Shown one piece after another: positions 13,270 to 25,881 of a stretch of DNA of 64,000 nt. Where the stretch lies: assembly GCA_944470555.2 (NCBI GenBank), contig OX104130.1:57197491-57261490 (forward strand), written 5' to 3'. The DNA is from Heterobilharzia americana. Taxonomy: Eukaryota > Platyhelminthes > Trematoda > Strigeidida > Schistosomatidae. The notes below the pieces were generated by a model. It did not search any database. It saw only the letters and a program-made list of their open reading frames with translations, and had not been told where the DNA came from. The position numbers and the translations under genes were made by a program. Every line of letters starts with the position of its first letter. Position 1 is the first letter of the stretch.

Positions 13270-14430
13270 TTTAGGTTTAGGTATGCCCCATTAATAGTGG
13301 GAATCTTTTTAACTATCGCCTAAGAAGTCTGTTGTGACCAGTAATACTTTCCTGTTTTAGAATTCTGAATGTTGTCCAATGAACCTTGAAGCGTTTAATT
13401 ATCCTTTGAGCCATTAAATTATTCTTATATGGTGCTGTCTTTGTGGCAAATCACAACTGACCTTCTTTGCTTACTGAATGTTTTGGTCTATATGCGAAGT
13501 TCAGTAGCAGTTTTCAAGGTTTGTGCAATACACATTCCTAAAGTTGGTAAGAATCTTTCAGTGACTTAAACTTGTTCAGTGCCGGTATGGGGTGAGTTCA
13601 CTAACGTGATGTAGAACTCTCGAACAGCAATCAGATCTCATCTGAGGAAGCGGCATTTCCAAGTCTTTCTTAAGTGAATTTTGTGACTGCTTTTGTTGGA
13701 ACCATCAATCTCATATTCACACTTATGATAACGTAACTTTAACATTTAGGTTTCTTTGAGTGGTTGTGAAGGTTTTTAGACTTTTTGAAAGGATCTGGAT
13801 AATAATATGTCACATCATTATGATATTTCCTATGTTTTGATAATCCATACTATTCGGGCTGCTTGTAAGAATGCTTTTACAAATGTTTGTTTAAAAAGTA
13901 TTGTTTTAACAGGTTCTTGCCCCATCATTCCTTAAACTCGTTCTTCTGTGAGGAGTTTTTATCCAGTCCGGTAGTGTACAAGTACAGCTTTTATGCTTAG
14001 CTGTATAATTGTCATTACAGTTGAGTTTTCATCGTTGAATCTAGGAAAGCTATTCGACTGTTCCCGCTTTCCTTTCTATTAAAACTGACTTCTGCGAAGG
14101 TATTATCCATCATGCAGTAGGTATATTTATTTATATTCCTAATGACATTTACAGTCTTGTCCACATAGCGAAATCATAATCTGGTGTGAACAAGTTTGAG
14201 ATTATTGACTTTAGTCGCTGCATCACAGTGTTATTTATCAGTTCAAGGATAGATGACTTAATATTTTCATTATATTCATGTGAAATATATATTTTGCATA
14301 TGTATACACGGTGATATTCTTTAATCTCGGTAATATTTCGAGCAAAATTACTGCCTGTGGAACAAATAATTTTAACAATTGATGTGAACATCATTGTGTA
14401 AATATTCATTATAAATATATTCATAATACT
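13270..14430 (-). mobile_element. Possible degenerate Penelope-like element, RT core missing
   Basis: Three pieces on the - strand fall in Penelope order. An open stretch at 14149-14380 reads GSNFARNITEIKEYHRVYI, resembling the conserved region ahead of the RT in Penelope-like elements. At about 14050-14115, FNRKESGNSRIAFLDS resembles the FT-E-ES---L-FLD block that follows the RT catalytic motif. At about 13400-13650 a PTLGMCIAQTLKTATELRI stretch resembles the linker before the GIY-YIG nuclease. The RT core with its catalytic aspartates is absent, as is the nuclease. This rests on visual motif similarity alone. The alternative is that 14149-14424 is a host exon, because it follows a good acceptor (TTCCACAG). 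Confidence 0.35.
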
Positions 14431-17400
14431 TTCATACTTTTTTTTTGTTTGTAAACCTGTTCGATAAATCGCAAATATATGGACAGGAATATGTCAAAAA
14501 CTTTGATATCTTCAGGGATTATTATTTTCCTATAAATTATCACTTGTTTGTCGATCTTGTGATTGTAGGCAATCGACATTCCATGCATGTTCATGCGTTA
14601 AAACATCATTTCTTCTTAATATTCAGGTAACAGAATTCTCACTAGTTTTATGGAGTGAATGGCGTGATAGTAGTAGTTGGTAATTCTAGAAATATTTGTT
14701 TCCTTGTTGGATTTCTAAAATTTTGCACCCAATAATGAGTTTCCTGAATCTAGAAATTCTTGTTTTTAGAGTCGATCATTTCTTATCACACTAAAAGAAA
14801 ACAGCATTGCTGAGAATGAAGGTACTCTTCAAGAAACAAATTACTGCTGTTTCACTCTTGTAGGGTGAGTAGCTTTGTCCCGGGATCTGTAATCATTGTT
14901 TGATGAGGTCAGCTTTCTTAGGTCCAGCTACTTTCTAACTTCCTAAATATTTTGGTTGATAACCTTCAAAGTCAACCGCCACGTAAGTTTAGCACCCACG
15001 GTCAGCACGAGTAACTAAACGCTATACGTTTTTGTTTGTGAAAGATAAATAATATGAACGAAAAAAGTCTTTTTTAATAAACTTTCATCACGTCCTACAT
15101 TTATAAAATGGAATTGTACAACATAATACGGATCGAATTTGAGGTAAATACATGTTCTGAACGGAATGTGAATTAGGGATTGTAAGCAAATCGATTTTTT
15201 TTTCACTGTTAATATGACTTGAACATATGTAGAGTTTGTAATGGTGAATGGAAAACGTCAATAAAGAATAAGAGGAATAGTCTTTAATTTATCGAAGGCA
15301 AACAGAGGCGTGAAGGCTTGAATGTGTTCCTTCTAAATGCAGAGTTCAGGTTAAGTCGATCTCATTGCTACAGACGTTGGCTAGCTGCATTGTATGATGT
15401 TTTGGGGGGAACGGTGTATGACTGTAGAAGCTGCATTAACGTCTATGTGGTATTCCGTGTCCACCAGGTGTACTAAGATAGAACACTTCATCGCTTTGAC
15501 TGCATCTTTTCAAACCAAGTGAGCGACTGTTCATGTGTCCTGAAGCGCACCTACGTAGTCATACGCCCTATTTAACTTGTTCTACAGGAGCTAAGATGAA
15601 GTAAGTTGCTATTTAGCCTTGGACTGAATGTTGAGTGACTACTAAAAGATTTGCAAAGAAGTGAACCAAACGTCCTTTTTACTGCTACAGTTGAGTGTTG
15701 TGATATGATGTCACATCGAGTGTTTACCTTAAATCGCAGATACAACAACCGACGTTTCTTCTCTACAGTCATCAATTCACATTTGGGATTTATTTAAGCG
15801 ACATTTGCTTTGATGAACATTTCAAGACATTCATTTACATTCAGAATATCACGGATACCTATTAGTTCTTTCTTTCTTTTTTTATTTATTATACACTACA
15901 ATCACTCTAAACCAGCTTTTTATTCACCATTTAGTTACTTTTCGGGACTTTATTGCAATTATATCAGTACAAATTCGTTATTTCTGAAATTCATACACAA
16001 TATTTTCCTCAGTCATAACGAAATGCAGGTATGAATGAATACAGTTGTAAAGTTCTCATAGGCTATCAAGGTTTAAGTATAAATATATATGATAGTTTCA
16101 CTTAGCATTTGATTTTAACGAATTGAAAATAGTTGCACATAAAATGTGAATATTTTCAACATTTGCAGGTCTTATACTTCTGTAAATAAATTTAAAAAAC
16201 AAACTAATAGCAATTTAGCTCAACGCTGTAGGGTCTTTATTTTCATCCACTGGATTAAACCTGATTATATATGCCTCCGTTCCGCCACCCTTATATTATT
16301 ATTAACGTCATAATATGTGTAACTTATAGACTAATACAAAAACCTGCATATTAATTTCGAGTAGCAATGCAATTTTGAAACATTCAAATAATTAGTGAAC
16401 TTTAATTATTACTTATTATTAATAACCGTGGTTTTTGTAACAATAGTGATAATAATAATTGCTTTGTCTCAAAGCAACATGTGTGATACATTATGGAATT
16501 TTCAGCAGGTAATATTTCAACAAGACGCTCCCCATACTATATTTTTAAAAGGAAATAATTATTGCACATGAATAGTGTTAATAATAACGATATCAAAGGC
16601 AGTAGTGTGAAACTAGTAGCTGGTGTTAAATCAGCGTCTGATCTGAACTTAGGGATCAATATAAAATCGATTGTAATTATAATGGTGGTAGTTCAGTCAA
16701 CTAGTATAAGAATCTTAAATTCGATATTAGTATTTTAGGAATGGTACTGTACTTTTGGGCATTTATCTATCCATTTCCATCCAGCATAACGTTTTTTTCT
16801 TTATTTCGTTCTTAGTTTAAGAGACGACAGTTTGAAAACATTTTAAAAATGTACGAGAGTCCATGATACATTTAGAAAACATATTTAAGAGACTAAAATG
16901 ACGAGAAAGGGAATTTAATGGAGTATTTTCGGTAAAACACACTTTTTGGTTACCCAAGGTTTAAGCAGGATGCTTGATAATATTCTACTATTATTAACTA
17001 AAGTACCACAGACTTATATTCTGTTAATTCTTACATTCAAGTTTATAAAAGTAATGTTTCTTTCGCATGGAGGTAAGTTATGAACTACAAATGTTAATTA
17101 ATAAGCAAACATTCGTTTAGGACCGGTAGAATATTGTTGTAGGCTAATTATATTTATACTGTTCCTACCATGTTTTTCATAGTTTTATTGGAATTACTAA
17201 ATAAATTCAAAAAAAAATTAACTTTGGTGGTCTCACTAGTATTCACTGCGATATCATGTAATATCTACACCTTATGATATGATAGAATATACAATTTCCT
17301 ACTACGCATAGTAAAATTGTTGTTTATTTTTCTTGAAAAGAGAAAGGAAGAGAGTACTCTGAATCCAAAATTTTGTACTATTCATCCATGATTTTTTAAA

Positions 17401-18125
17401 CAATCATCGTTTTGTGTTTACTGACAATAATTACGGTTTGAAACACTAGTTTTGCTCTCAATTGAAAAGGATAATGCTTCAAACAAAGTTGAAATCTGGT
17501 TAAATAGATAACACATTGATTATATAAAAATTCTAAACTTTTGACCAATCATTTTCCTTTGTCATACTATGGGTATTCGCTTTTTCTTTTGAATAAAACT
17601 TTAAAATGCAAAACGTTTACACAATAGCTCAGAATTTACTTGTTTTTATGTCATATTGCAAAAGCGGATTTCACTTCGCCACGAAGGCACTGTGGTCTGC
17701 ATGCATATATATATATATATATATATCAAACTTGCAATAATCCAGTTTAGGAATTATGTAACATACAGTGCTTGTGCTAACTAAAGTCTTAAAGTTGCAT
17801 TTGAACCAGAAAATAATTTCAGCATTCAATTTACACTACTTCACTGAAATATAGTGCATAACTCTATTTATACATATCATACATTTAGTTCCCTTGACAA
17901 ATTTGAACAATGCACGAACGAAGACATTTGCAGAATAAAATGAGCTCATTTTATTTCATTGCTTTTCATCAACTGCAAACAGCCTCTGATTAAAATGAAT
18001 TATTACTTTTTTTTTATTTATACAAATTAAGGGATCTTCGTAATACTTTGTTTTCACTCATCAACTATAATGTCAAGTTATGAGGAGAGATTTTCAAGGA
18101 AATAGCTGGTGATTTGACGACTTTT
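14431..18125. other. Long AT-rich non-coding stretch
   Basis: No supported gene. The region around 15300-15600 is less AT-rich than its surroundings and may be an old repeat, but I recognise no protein or repeat in it. An (AT)11 microsatellite lies at 17705-17726. Confidence 0.5.
17705..17726. repeat. (AT)11 microsatellite
   Basis: Uninterrupted AT dinucleotide run of 22 bases. Confidence 0.95.
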
Positions 18126-18129
18126 TTAT

Positions 18130-20110
18130 ATACTGATGATTGCAAGACCATTCTGAGTGCAGCTCGATGACGACACTAAAGCTGTTTCCAACCAGGAACT
18201 AGCTAGACAGTTATCGGAACACAATAACGTCACCCAACTGATGCTTCTACCAGTTTTCTGTACAAACAAAGTTAGTGACTTAACTGATACGTAGAAAAAG
18301 GTTAGAGAGCATCAGTGGATCTCAGAAGTCTCTTCGAAAATAATGGATGCATGTGAAAGCATTCCTGCAGACTCTGAGCACAATAAGAAGTGAAGTAGCT
18401 AAAATGTCGTCCAGCAAAGAGTCTACACAATAACTGCAGTAGTGAACAACAAAAGCTAAAGAGACGGAAAAGTCCGTGACGACAGGTAACAGTAGATAGT
18501 GTCATTTAAACTTATCAAGAAAACGGGGGAAATCAATGGTTAGTGAGACTGTAGCAGAGAAGGATGGGTCTGTGACTGACTCACTTGCAGGGAAGACGAC
18601 TGGAAAACTTTGAGGAATAGATTGACTAGCTTCCATCTACTCTTCAATTGTGAGCTGTTCACTCAGATCCTGAATGAAACACTGACGTAGACCCTCCAAC
18701 TCTTGCAGAAGTTGAGAGAGCTGTAGGTAATCTGAGAAGAGGAAGGGTAGCAGGGTCAGATGGGGGAGTACCGCAGGTACTAGAGGATAATAATCTAGGA
18801 TTATTGATTAGTTTAACCGAAGTGTTAGCTAGTGTATGGGAGTCACATATGATCCCCTTTGACTACTCTCAATCACTGAATTTCCGAGTCCTCAAGAAAG
18901 GGGGAGATCCTCTTGTGGCAGCCACAGGGGAATGAATCTGACGAAAATAGTACTTAAGATCATTGGTTTTGTAATCAATAGACGGTTAAGTGAAACTTAT
19001 AAACAGTGATCCCGGTGAAACCAGACAGGTTTCAAACCCGGTTGTCCGTGTATTTACCAGATTCTCACCTTACTTCAGATCTTGAAATACTGGCACAACT
19101 ACCAAAGCTTGACACTAACTGCACTTATTGACTTAAAGCTAGCTTTCGACTTTGCTGATCGAGAGGCTTTATGGTAGAGCCCCCTTACTGAATGGGGCAC
19201 CGAGTTAGTAAATCATTTTACTAAAGTCTCTACAATCGAACAGTCGTAGGCGTGTCAGAGCCCATGGTGAATTGTGTACGCCGAGTGATTTCCATCTAGG
19301 ATGTCTATTCTCTCCAGTTCTGTCTATTCTTTTATAACCCTACTTATTGAAGTCTTCCTTACGTCGTTTGAGTAACCTTATCAAAAGAGGCCTGTTAGTG
19401 GACCTGGAGTGTGGAGATGACAATTCTGAATGCATGCAGTCCCTAGACACCTTAAGTGACAACTTAGAAATGTTTGAGATGTGTTTCTTCTCAATGAAAA
19501 CTGTCCCTTCAAGGTTGGTCTGCAATAATAGGCCGTCTAAGGATAGGGAGTGAAGTGATTATGTTCGTTGACCGCTTCACCTGGGTCGGATAGAAACTGA
19601 CTCTAGGATGATATTTGCCAACTAGTGCCGGTCATGTATCCAATTCCCTATTAAGAGTTGAGTTTACTGGGCTGCAGTTTTGTATCTTAACATCAGACTG
19701 TGAGAAACGGTCATTAAAGGTGGATGGTATGAGAGACTCCGTGTGTTAGACCACGGTTGGTTTCGTAGCGTTGTTTATGTCGTGGAAGCACGACACTATT
19801 AGTTTGAGCTATGTAGTGGAGTGCAGACTTCTAATGTCCACACTTACTATTTATCACCAGGCTCCGAAAGATAAACAATTATGCTGCACTAAGGAAGAAT
19901 ACGACCCGGAGTTAAGTGTTTGTGTCATACAGTGAGGTGATGATGGATCTGAAAAATGCCATTGGTCCATCTAACACCTTTTTCATTTCTTATTTCATGG
20001 CCTTGTGCAGTGTACTTCCTTATGAAGCAACTCTGAAGATGACACGTAGACTACTGATGTTGGGACTTTTACCCATGAAAACTCAAACTTAGGAAGCTTG
20101 ATTACTAATA
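18130..20110 (+). mobile_element. Decayed non-LTR reverse transcriptase element
   Basis: RT motifs can be read in order on the + strand. Around 18700, VGNLRRGRVAGSDGGVPQVL resembles the AAGPDG-IPPE block of LINE RTs. Around 18900, CGSHRGMNLTKIVLKIIGFV resembles the NWRGI-L---SKI block. Near 19130, TALIDLKLAFDFADREALW corresponds to motif A (catalytic Asp in LIDLK). Near 19680-19780 lie the thumb and VLDHGWFRSV, like VFDHRCLRSI of family B. Stops and indels interrupt every part. It is more diverged from the other copies here and may be an older family B relative. The 19340-19553 frames are remnants of it. Confidence 0.65.
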
Positions 20111-20744
20111 TATGCTACCGACCAGCATTTTGTGCAACCTTTGGTTGATCAACTCATTTATTATTTATTTAATTTCCGTCTGCTAGTTTCCTAAAATCTT
20201 TTTTCCAGGCTTGTAAAGCTTTATAGTATCATTTGATTTGTGTGTTTTCTCCATTAAATTCTACTAATCTTCGTGTTCAGATTGGTGTACAACGGATGTT
20301 TGTCACTTATCTCAGTGGTCCGATATATACGTGTTTTCGAGAACGAACTACGAAATAAAATGATATTCTTATTCTATAGATTTTATTGCTGTAGCTTTGG
20401 TGGAAATCTTCAATGAACTTTTTCACTACTTTCTAGCAGGAAAATTCTTATGGGTTAGTCATAGAGGAATTAAGCTGTCCTTACTCAGTGCGAATGATAA
20501 AAAGATAACCTTAATATATTGGTGCTCTTTTCTCCTTTGTTAAATTATAATTTTTTGAGCTGTTTATACAGGCGTATTTATCTTCCCTACTCATTCCTAG
20601 TAACAATATAAAAGCAGAGGTGACTGTAACATTTCAAAAGTTTTAAAATAGTGCATATATATATGATGTTGAACAGGAGTCAATATGCTAACAAAAACCG
20701 ACCAGTTCAGTCCAATCAACGACGGGATATATAAACTATGCCCG

Positions 20745-20945
20745 TTGCACAAGAAGTGGCTATCGTGACTCGGTAGCCCGGTGGATGACTCTGGTGTTTG
20801 AAACGATCGGTCCTGGATTCGAGTCTTAGTGGGACCAAAATAGCTCACTAGGAGGCAGGTACATTCAGCTGACGAGCCGAAACAGAACGGAACGCACGTC
20901 CTGGATTCCCTCTGCTATCCACTATCCATCATTAATATCAACGCA
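20745..20945 (+). mobile_element. Sm-alpha-like tRNA-derived SINE carrying a hammerhead ribozyme
   Basis: The 5' half has RNA polymerase III-type boxes: an A-box-like TAGCCCGGTGG at about 20776 and a B-box-like GGATTCGAGTC at about 20816. The 3' half carries the hammerhead fold listed separately and ends near ACTATCCATCATTAATATC. This order (tRNA-like head plus hammerhead body) is the known architecture of the schistosome Sm-alpha satellite/SINE family. It lies upstream of the LIM-gene exons. Ends are approximate, and no target duplication was identified. Confidence 0.75.
20854..20913 (+). ncRNA. Degenerate hammerhead ribozyme (Sm-alpha type)
   Basis: The conserved core CTGACGAG is present at 20869-20876. 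The cleavage triplet GTC is at 20898-20900, followed by CTGGATTCC, which can pair with the TTCAG before the core to form stem I. The AGGTACATTCAG loop upstream matches the Sm-alpha ribozyme arrangement. The second core strand, GAAA in active ribozymes, reads GGAA here (20889-20892), and stem II is altered by substitutions and apparently one missing base. Known biology: Sm-alpha hammerheads self-cleave their transcripts. Inference: this copy is inactive or very weak. Confidence 0.7.
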
Positions 20946-21831
20946 TATATAGTCAGTAAAATTTTAATACAGTGCACCAGCCACTTTAAATAGATATTTT
21001 TTCCCCTTTTTTTCTATTCGCATCATTTCTACACTGTGATGAAATTTGATCTTGAGTGTCACACTAAATGGTCAATGGAGACACTAACATTTTTGAAGTG
21101 TTCCAACAAAAAAATTATTCGCTCAATATGCACAGGAAATGTTTACAGTTTGAATGTTACAGAGGGTGACTTTATAATTAAAACAATCAGAATCATTAGA
21201 TGGAGGTTATATGCTGTTGGTCAGCTGTCACCATCTACACATTTTTTTATCTGATGCACACTTTTTCTGCTATGAATGTAGTCATAGTCTTCGAAATTAG
21301 AGGTAGGGACAAGGATTTGTATCTAATCTTCAGTAAAATGTATGTATCTAAATGTATACAAGAAGAACAATTGCATTAAACTGATTGTGTATAGGTGCAT
21401 ATTATTATTTATTTATAGGCACTTGATATTATTAGTCACTGACATACATATGAATTGTAATAACTAACATTCAAATGCTAAATATATGTTTGAATAATTA
21501 TTTTAAGAATTCCCAAACTTGGTTTGACTTTCCAACTAATCAGTCTCGATATGTGGTATTTTGTCACCTAAATGCGGCACTTAAATACTGTTTCACTTAA
21601 TCAAAGCCTTCTTCTTCTTACACCAACGGTTAGTAATAATCATTTATCATGAGCTCATTTTATTCTCCAAATATTTTTGACAACAAAGGTTATCACAATC
21701 GTATCTATTTTCGAATAGTTTATTCATCAATCATTTCATCCAAACTGAAATGGGAATTTATTGTTGTAATTTTTATCTCTAGGTGTGTTTACTTAACGGT
21801 ATGGCAGTGTTTCGTATTTCTACTTTTTTAG

Positions 21832-21855
21832 GTGACGCTAAATACCCAACGCCAG
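21832..21855 (+). CDS. Candidate 24-nt microexon of the LIM-domain gene
   Basis: A pyrimidine-rich acceptor (TACTTTTTTAG) ends at 21831, and a GTTTGT donor follows 21855. The 24 bases between begin and end in phase 1 and would encode (G)DAKYPTP. The exon at 22115 needs exactly one preceding base, and the joined reading gives GDAKYPTPEVGTTC. Very short exons of 3n length are common in schistosome genes. This is supported only by splice sites and phase. The alternative is that the 22115 exon is reached from another upstream exon. Confidence 0.35.
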
Positions 21856-22114
21856 GTTTGTATATTCCCCTAAATAATGCTAACAAAGCACAGTATGCAG
21901 ATCCGTATATGCGTGATTATATAGTGTATGCATCATTTGAGTCGAAAATATTATTAGGATGGATTCACATAGTTTCTTCTGGAAATCAGGAAAAGGGATT
22001 CTGAATAAGATATGAATTCAATAGATTACATATTCTCGCTGAAATGTTCTACATATTTTTCCTGATGATCAGTGTCACTTGATTTGCCTTTACTGTTATT
22101 TTCAAATCCTGCAG

Positions 22115-22254
22115 AAGTTGGAACCACATGTATGAGTACACCAAGTCAATCAGACTTGATTCACTGTAATGGAACTTCAAGCGCTAAACAAGATGCAGAG
22201 ATCACTTTAATGGAACCAGTACATTTTACACTAGCAACTGCATCCATACTATCC
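22115..22254 (+). CDS. LIM-domain protein, upstream coding exon
   Basis: The exon is bounded by acceptor TCCTGCAG and by an ideal donor ATCC|GTAAGT. It starts with two bases completing a codon and ends on a codon boundary. The next recognised exon, 25118, starts on a codon boundary, so the two join in frame. The encoded 46 residues (VGTTCMSTPSQSDLIHCNGT at the start) are Ser/Thr-rich and without a fold I recognise, in keeping with the disordered region ahead of the LIM domain. The intron after it (22255-25117) contains a foldback repeat. The evidence is splice sites, open frame and phase, and no homology is claimed for this exon alone. Confidence 0.6.
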
Positions 22255-24649
22255 GTAAGTTAATCATTTGCTTAACGTACTACCAAACGTAATTCTGTCG
22301 TCAGAAACAACACTATGAGAGTTCTCATTTATATATGATGGCACCTCTGAGATTCAAGAGCATTAGAATACAACCCCACAATTTCTTAACTAGAAACGGT
22401 CTTAAATAACAAGGATCACTACAAGTAGTCACTGAATGGTAGGTTTCAAATTTACAGAGTCTGGAGTCAACATCTGAAAGTCATATTGGAAAGCATGAAG
22501 CGAAATTACAAACCGATAGTCATAATTAATACCAAAGTATGGATGTTTAGTCATCGAAGTCTAGCCGTCAAACGTAATCAGCAAGCGTAGGGCCTGTGAC
22601 TCCTGAGCATTCAAAAATTGTATAATTTCTTTCGGTGACCTATTAAATTTCAATCGTTAATTTTTCCTCACTTTTAAATCTGTCAGGTAACGCAATCCTT
22701 CATTTGAAAGACAACTTTTTTCAAACATTTCTTCTTCTTTACCATTAGAATATTCAGTCTATCCGTGCATAAATAATCGTTCGTTAATGACCATCAGTTT
22801 GTAATTTTGCATCATGCTTTTCAGATTTTGCTTCCAGTTCCAGCAAACTTATAGCCTGTTATTAGGTTACTACTTTTACTCATCGTCGTGATTCAATCTG
22901 CTCTCACTGAGTACGAACTCATGAATCAAAACGGATCTGTTTTTTGATACAAAACGTGTTCCTTCTTTTTCGTATTAATTTTGCTCAGTATTTTACTATG
23001 GGGGCTACGTTGGATATGAATCTTTTCTCAGGTGGGTTCATCAATTATGAACCGATTTTTACCATCCCACTGATGCTAGAACAAGATTTCATACTGGTTC
23101 ATTCTTAACTGAAATCTATAGATGAAAGTGTTTTTAGGTCACTAGTCTCAATAGATTGGTGTCTGAACGGTATCCGAAGTTGTGAAACCAGTAAAAAAGT
23201 GTGAATCTAATTTAAATTTTATAAAGACTGGTGAAAATTATAAAAAAGTATATGGAACATTCAAGTCTCAAATAGGTTTCTTCTTCTTCATGCCCATTAA
23301 ATAAACTTTAGTGACGCAAAGATTAACTTTTACTTGTTCCTTTATTCTTTGAATTTATTTACTACTTAAGTTGTGGGTTTCTACATCGAGTTTCATGAAA
23401 CGTTTTAGTATTTTTCGCAAAATATTGATGTACATGCATGAACTTCAGAAAATACAGGGTCTTATGGCTACTAAGTACTGTAAGAACGACATTTGATAAC
23501 TGCTGTTATCAATAATACAAGTCAGTAACGGTACAGACTTGTCTAAATACGTTGGAATGTAATAAGCTAGGAATTCCCATTTGTTAAGCTGTTCACTTTT
23601 TTTTCACCTTTCCACTTTAAAAGCATTTACAGTCGGTCACATTCATATGCAAACTAACACTAGATACCCACTGTTGCTAACTGAAAAGGTTTGTGTACAT
23701 ATTAGGCGAGGTCGCACCATTAAACCTATGTATTTCTGGACAACAGTGTTCATAGCTCCATGCTTTAAAAACAAGAGGTCGGTATTTCTGTAAATCTTTA
23801 TGACAAAAGATTCACACCTTTCTCCTTAAACAGTTTTAATCAACTTTTGTTGTTCAACTACCATTGAGGGTTTTTTAATTTCGCGACTATATAGTCCATT
23901 TCGTCCACATTAGTCAATACAAGTACGATTGTAACGTTAAATACTTAATTTATCATTTTCTCGAATCACTCTGTGGAGTAAATATTTCTTATACCTTTCT
24001 TTCATATTCATATCATACAACTGATTTAAATTTTAACAACAGGGGGGGGGTGAAATAACGTGATTCCATCTTACTTTTGGGTTGGATACCAACATGGAAA
24101 TACAGAAGGTGGTAATCAAAATATCCTAATCATTCTCATCAATCGTTTTAATGTACTTGTCGGTTAGTAAAACGGTTGACATTTGCAAGGCTAAAAGAAT
24201 AATTATGTTAACAGCGTAGAACCTGATACAAAAGTTCATCGCACACTTTGAAACAGCACACAAGTAAATCAAAATAAACAAAACAGCAAAGAAACGGGGA
24301 GGATATGCGTTCACTGAGGACAAATAGATTTAAAATGGTCAAATGACCGAGAACAACAGGATTGTAGAATGTTTGTATTTACGCCAGTGTTCCTGAGGCA
24401 CAAATACCATTAACTTTATATATTTTGCAAACCTCATTCAATAAACCCGCAGCTAAAATCAACAGTTTCATGGTTGAAATCTACGTCTTTGTTTGATAAG
24501 CTTTAAGTTGATTCTGCTTGGTCTAATAAGCAGGCTTGCCGACGATAAGTAGATAAGAATCAAATCAACAAGATGAGTAATGTTGCTTTTTAATGTAAAC
24601 TGAAGTGTAATCTATTTTAATTGTCTATTCTACCTGTATAAAACATTAT
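22255..24649. other. Intron sequence, nothing recognised
   Basis: AT-rich with no supported exon or transposon protein. A run of nine G at 24042-24050 is the only compositional oddity. Open frames at 23581-23793 and 24126-24323 (-) have no motif. Confidence 0.5.
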
Positions 24650-25055
24650 TTTAAAATTCCACGTTAGATTTATTTACTTGACGTTTCAAGCATAAACTAT
24701 TGTTCTTAGTCATATCAATGTTATCACACCACTTTACATTGGATTCTCAAAAAGGTTGGAATTAAGGTGTCAAACTAGCCGATTGGCGTCAGTCAGATTA
24801 GCGGAACATAGTAATTTAGCTAAATGTAGAATGACTGACTCCAATAAGATCGATAATCTAGAATAACAGTCGGTTATTGCAATGCATGCATCAACACAGC
24901 CACACAACAGATTGGGATAAGACCACTGTATTTAAGTCAAATGTAGTTAGGTATGGAGAGCAATAATTTACGCTTGAAACGTCATCAAGTAGATAATACT
25001 GTATCACTGTGTTCTGTATATCAAGTAAATAAATCTAATATGGAATTACATTCTA
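24650..25055. repeat. Foldback (inverted-repeat) element in the intron
   Basis: The left arm at about 24655-24707 contains TTAGATTTATTTACTTGA and GACGTTTCAAGC. The right arm at about 24963-25050 contains the reverse complements (GCTTGAAACGTC and TCAAGTAAATAAATCTAA), with an extra 25 or so bases between the two blocks. The unique centre is about 260 bp. No protein is encoded. It resembles a non-autonomous foldback or MITE-like element. It lies 60 bp upstream of the 25118 exon acceptor. Confidence 0.7.
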
Positions 25056-25117
25056 CCAGTGCCGAGATTTCATACTTATATTACTTTAAAATGATTGTTC
25101 TGTAGCCCTGTATTCAG

Positions 25118-25881
25118 ACCAACTACCAGGTGCGAACACCCACATTAGCTATGGAAGATATTGCAACAGCTGTTTTTGAAAATGAGAATAAATCTCATGA
25201 GAAAAGCCGCTTTGTAAATACATCACTTGAATACCTACCAACTTCTGCTTCAAATACTGTTCAAACGTCTTCCATATCAACACTCAATTATGCAAATGTA
25301 ACTTCACCTTCTTGGTTATCCCCAAGAATGAGACATACGTCACGAACATTTCACATTCATCCAAAGCTTCCAGACTCATCTAATGATATACCTTTTCACA
25401 TACCCTCCGGTAGTCGGGGTTCGTTTACATTGAAATATAAGCAGAATTCGTTACCTAATCCTCCCCCATCATCTTACTTCTTATGTGATGCAAATCTAGT
25501 TAAACCAACACAAATCAATTCTGCTCGACCAAATATTCCTCCACGTCCCATTTCCAAAACATCTCGTGCACCCTCTCAGTTTTCAAGTTCCATAACGGTC
25601 TCTGAGTCGAGATCGCTCCCATTAGTTTCCGGTGAGACTAGCGGAGTGAATCCAACGAAAACTGGTTTTATTTCTGAATTAACCAAAAGTTCATTCTCAC
25701 AACCTTCAGATTCCGATGCTTATCCGAATACCTCAAAGATTTTCCCTCCACCACCCCCTGCAGCACCTCTACCGGTAACTAAACAGAAACAACTACACCA
25801 AAATCCGCTTCACAACAGCAATCAGAAAACTGATGTTGAAGGTTATTTAGAAAAACCGGGAATTGAACGTAAAGGCGTAAA
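25118..25881 (+). CDS. LIM-domain protein, large Ser/Pro-rich exon
   Basis: The acceptor is TGTATTCAG (ends 25117) and the donor is AAA|GTAAGC (intron from 25882). The exon opens on a codon boundary and leaves two bases, which the exon at 37152 completes. It encodes about 254 residues of low-complexity Ser/Thr/Pro sequence with proline clusters (NPPPSSY, NIPPRPISKTS, FPPPPPAAPLP) of the kind that bind SH3, WW or EVH1 modules, and no folded domain. In the assembled frame this is residues 48-301 ahead of the LIM domain, the usual place for disordered linkers in LMO7/LIMCH1-like actin-associated proteins. The intron after it is 11.3 kb and filled with transposons. Read as an isolated frame it ends at 25885, but that stop is intronic. 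Confidence 0.8.

Noticed and set aside
15572..16034. Membrane-protein-like small genes
   Set aside because: Phe/Ile/Ser-rich frames from T-rich DNA, no start context, no motif, no splice partners.
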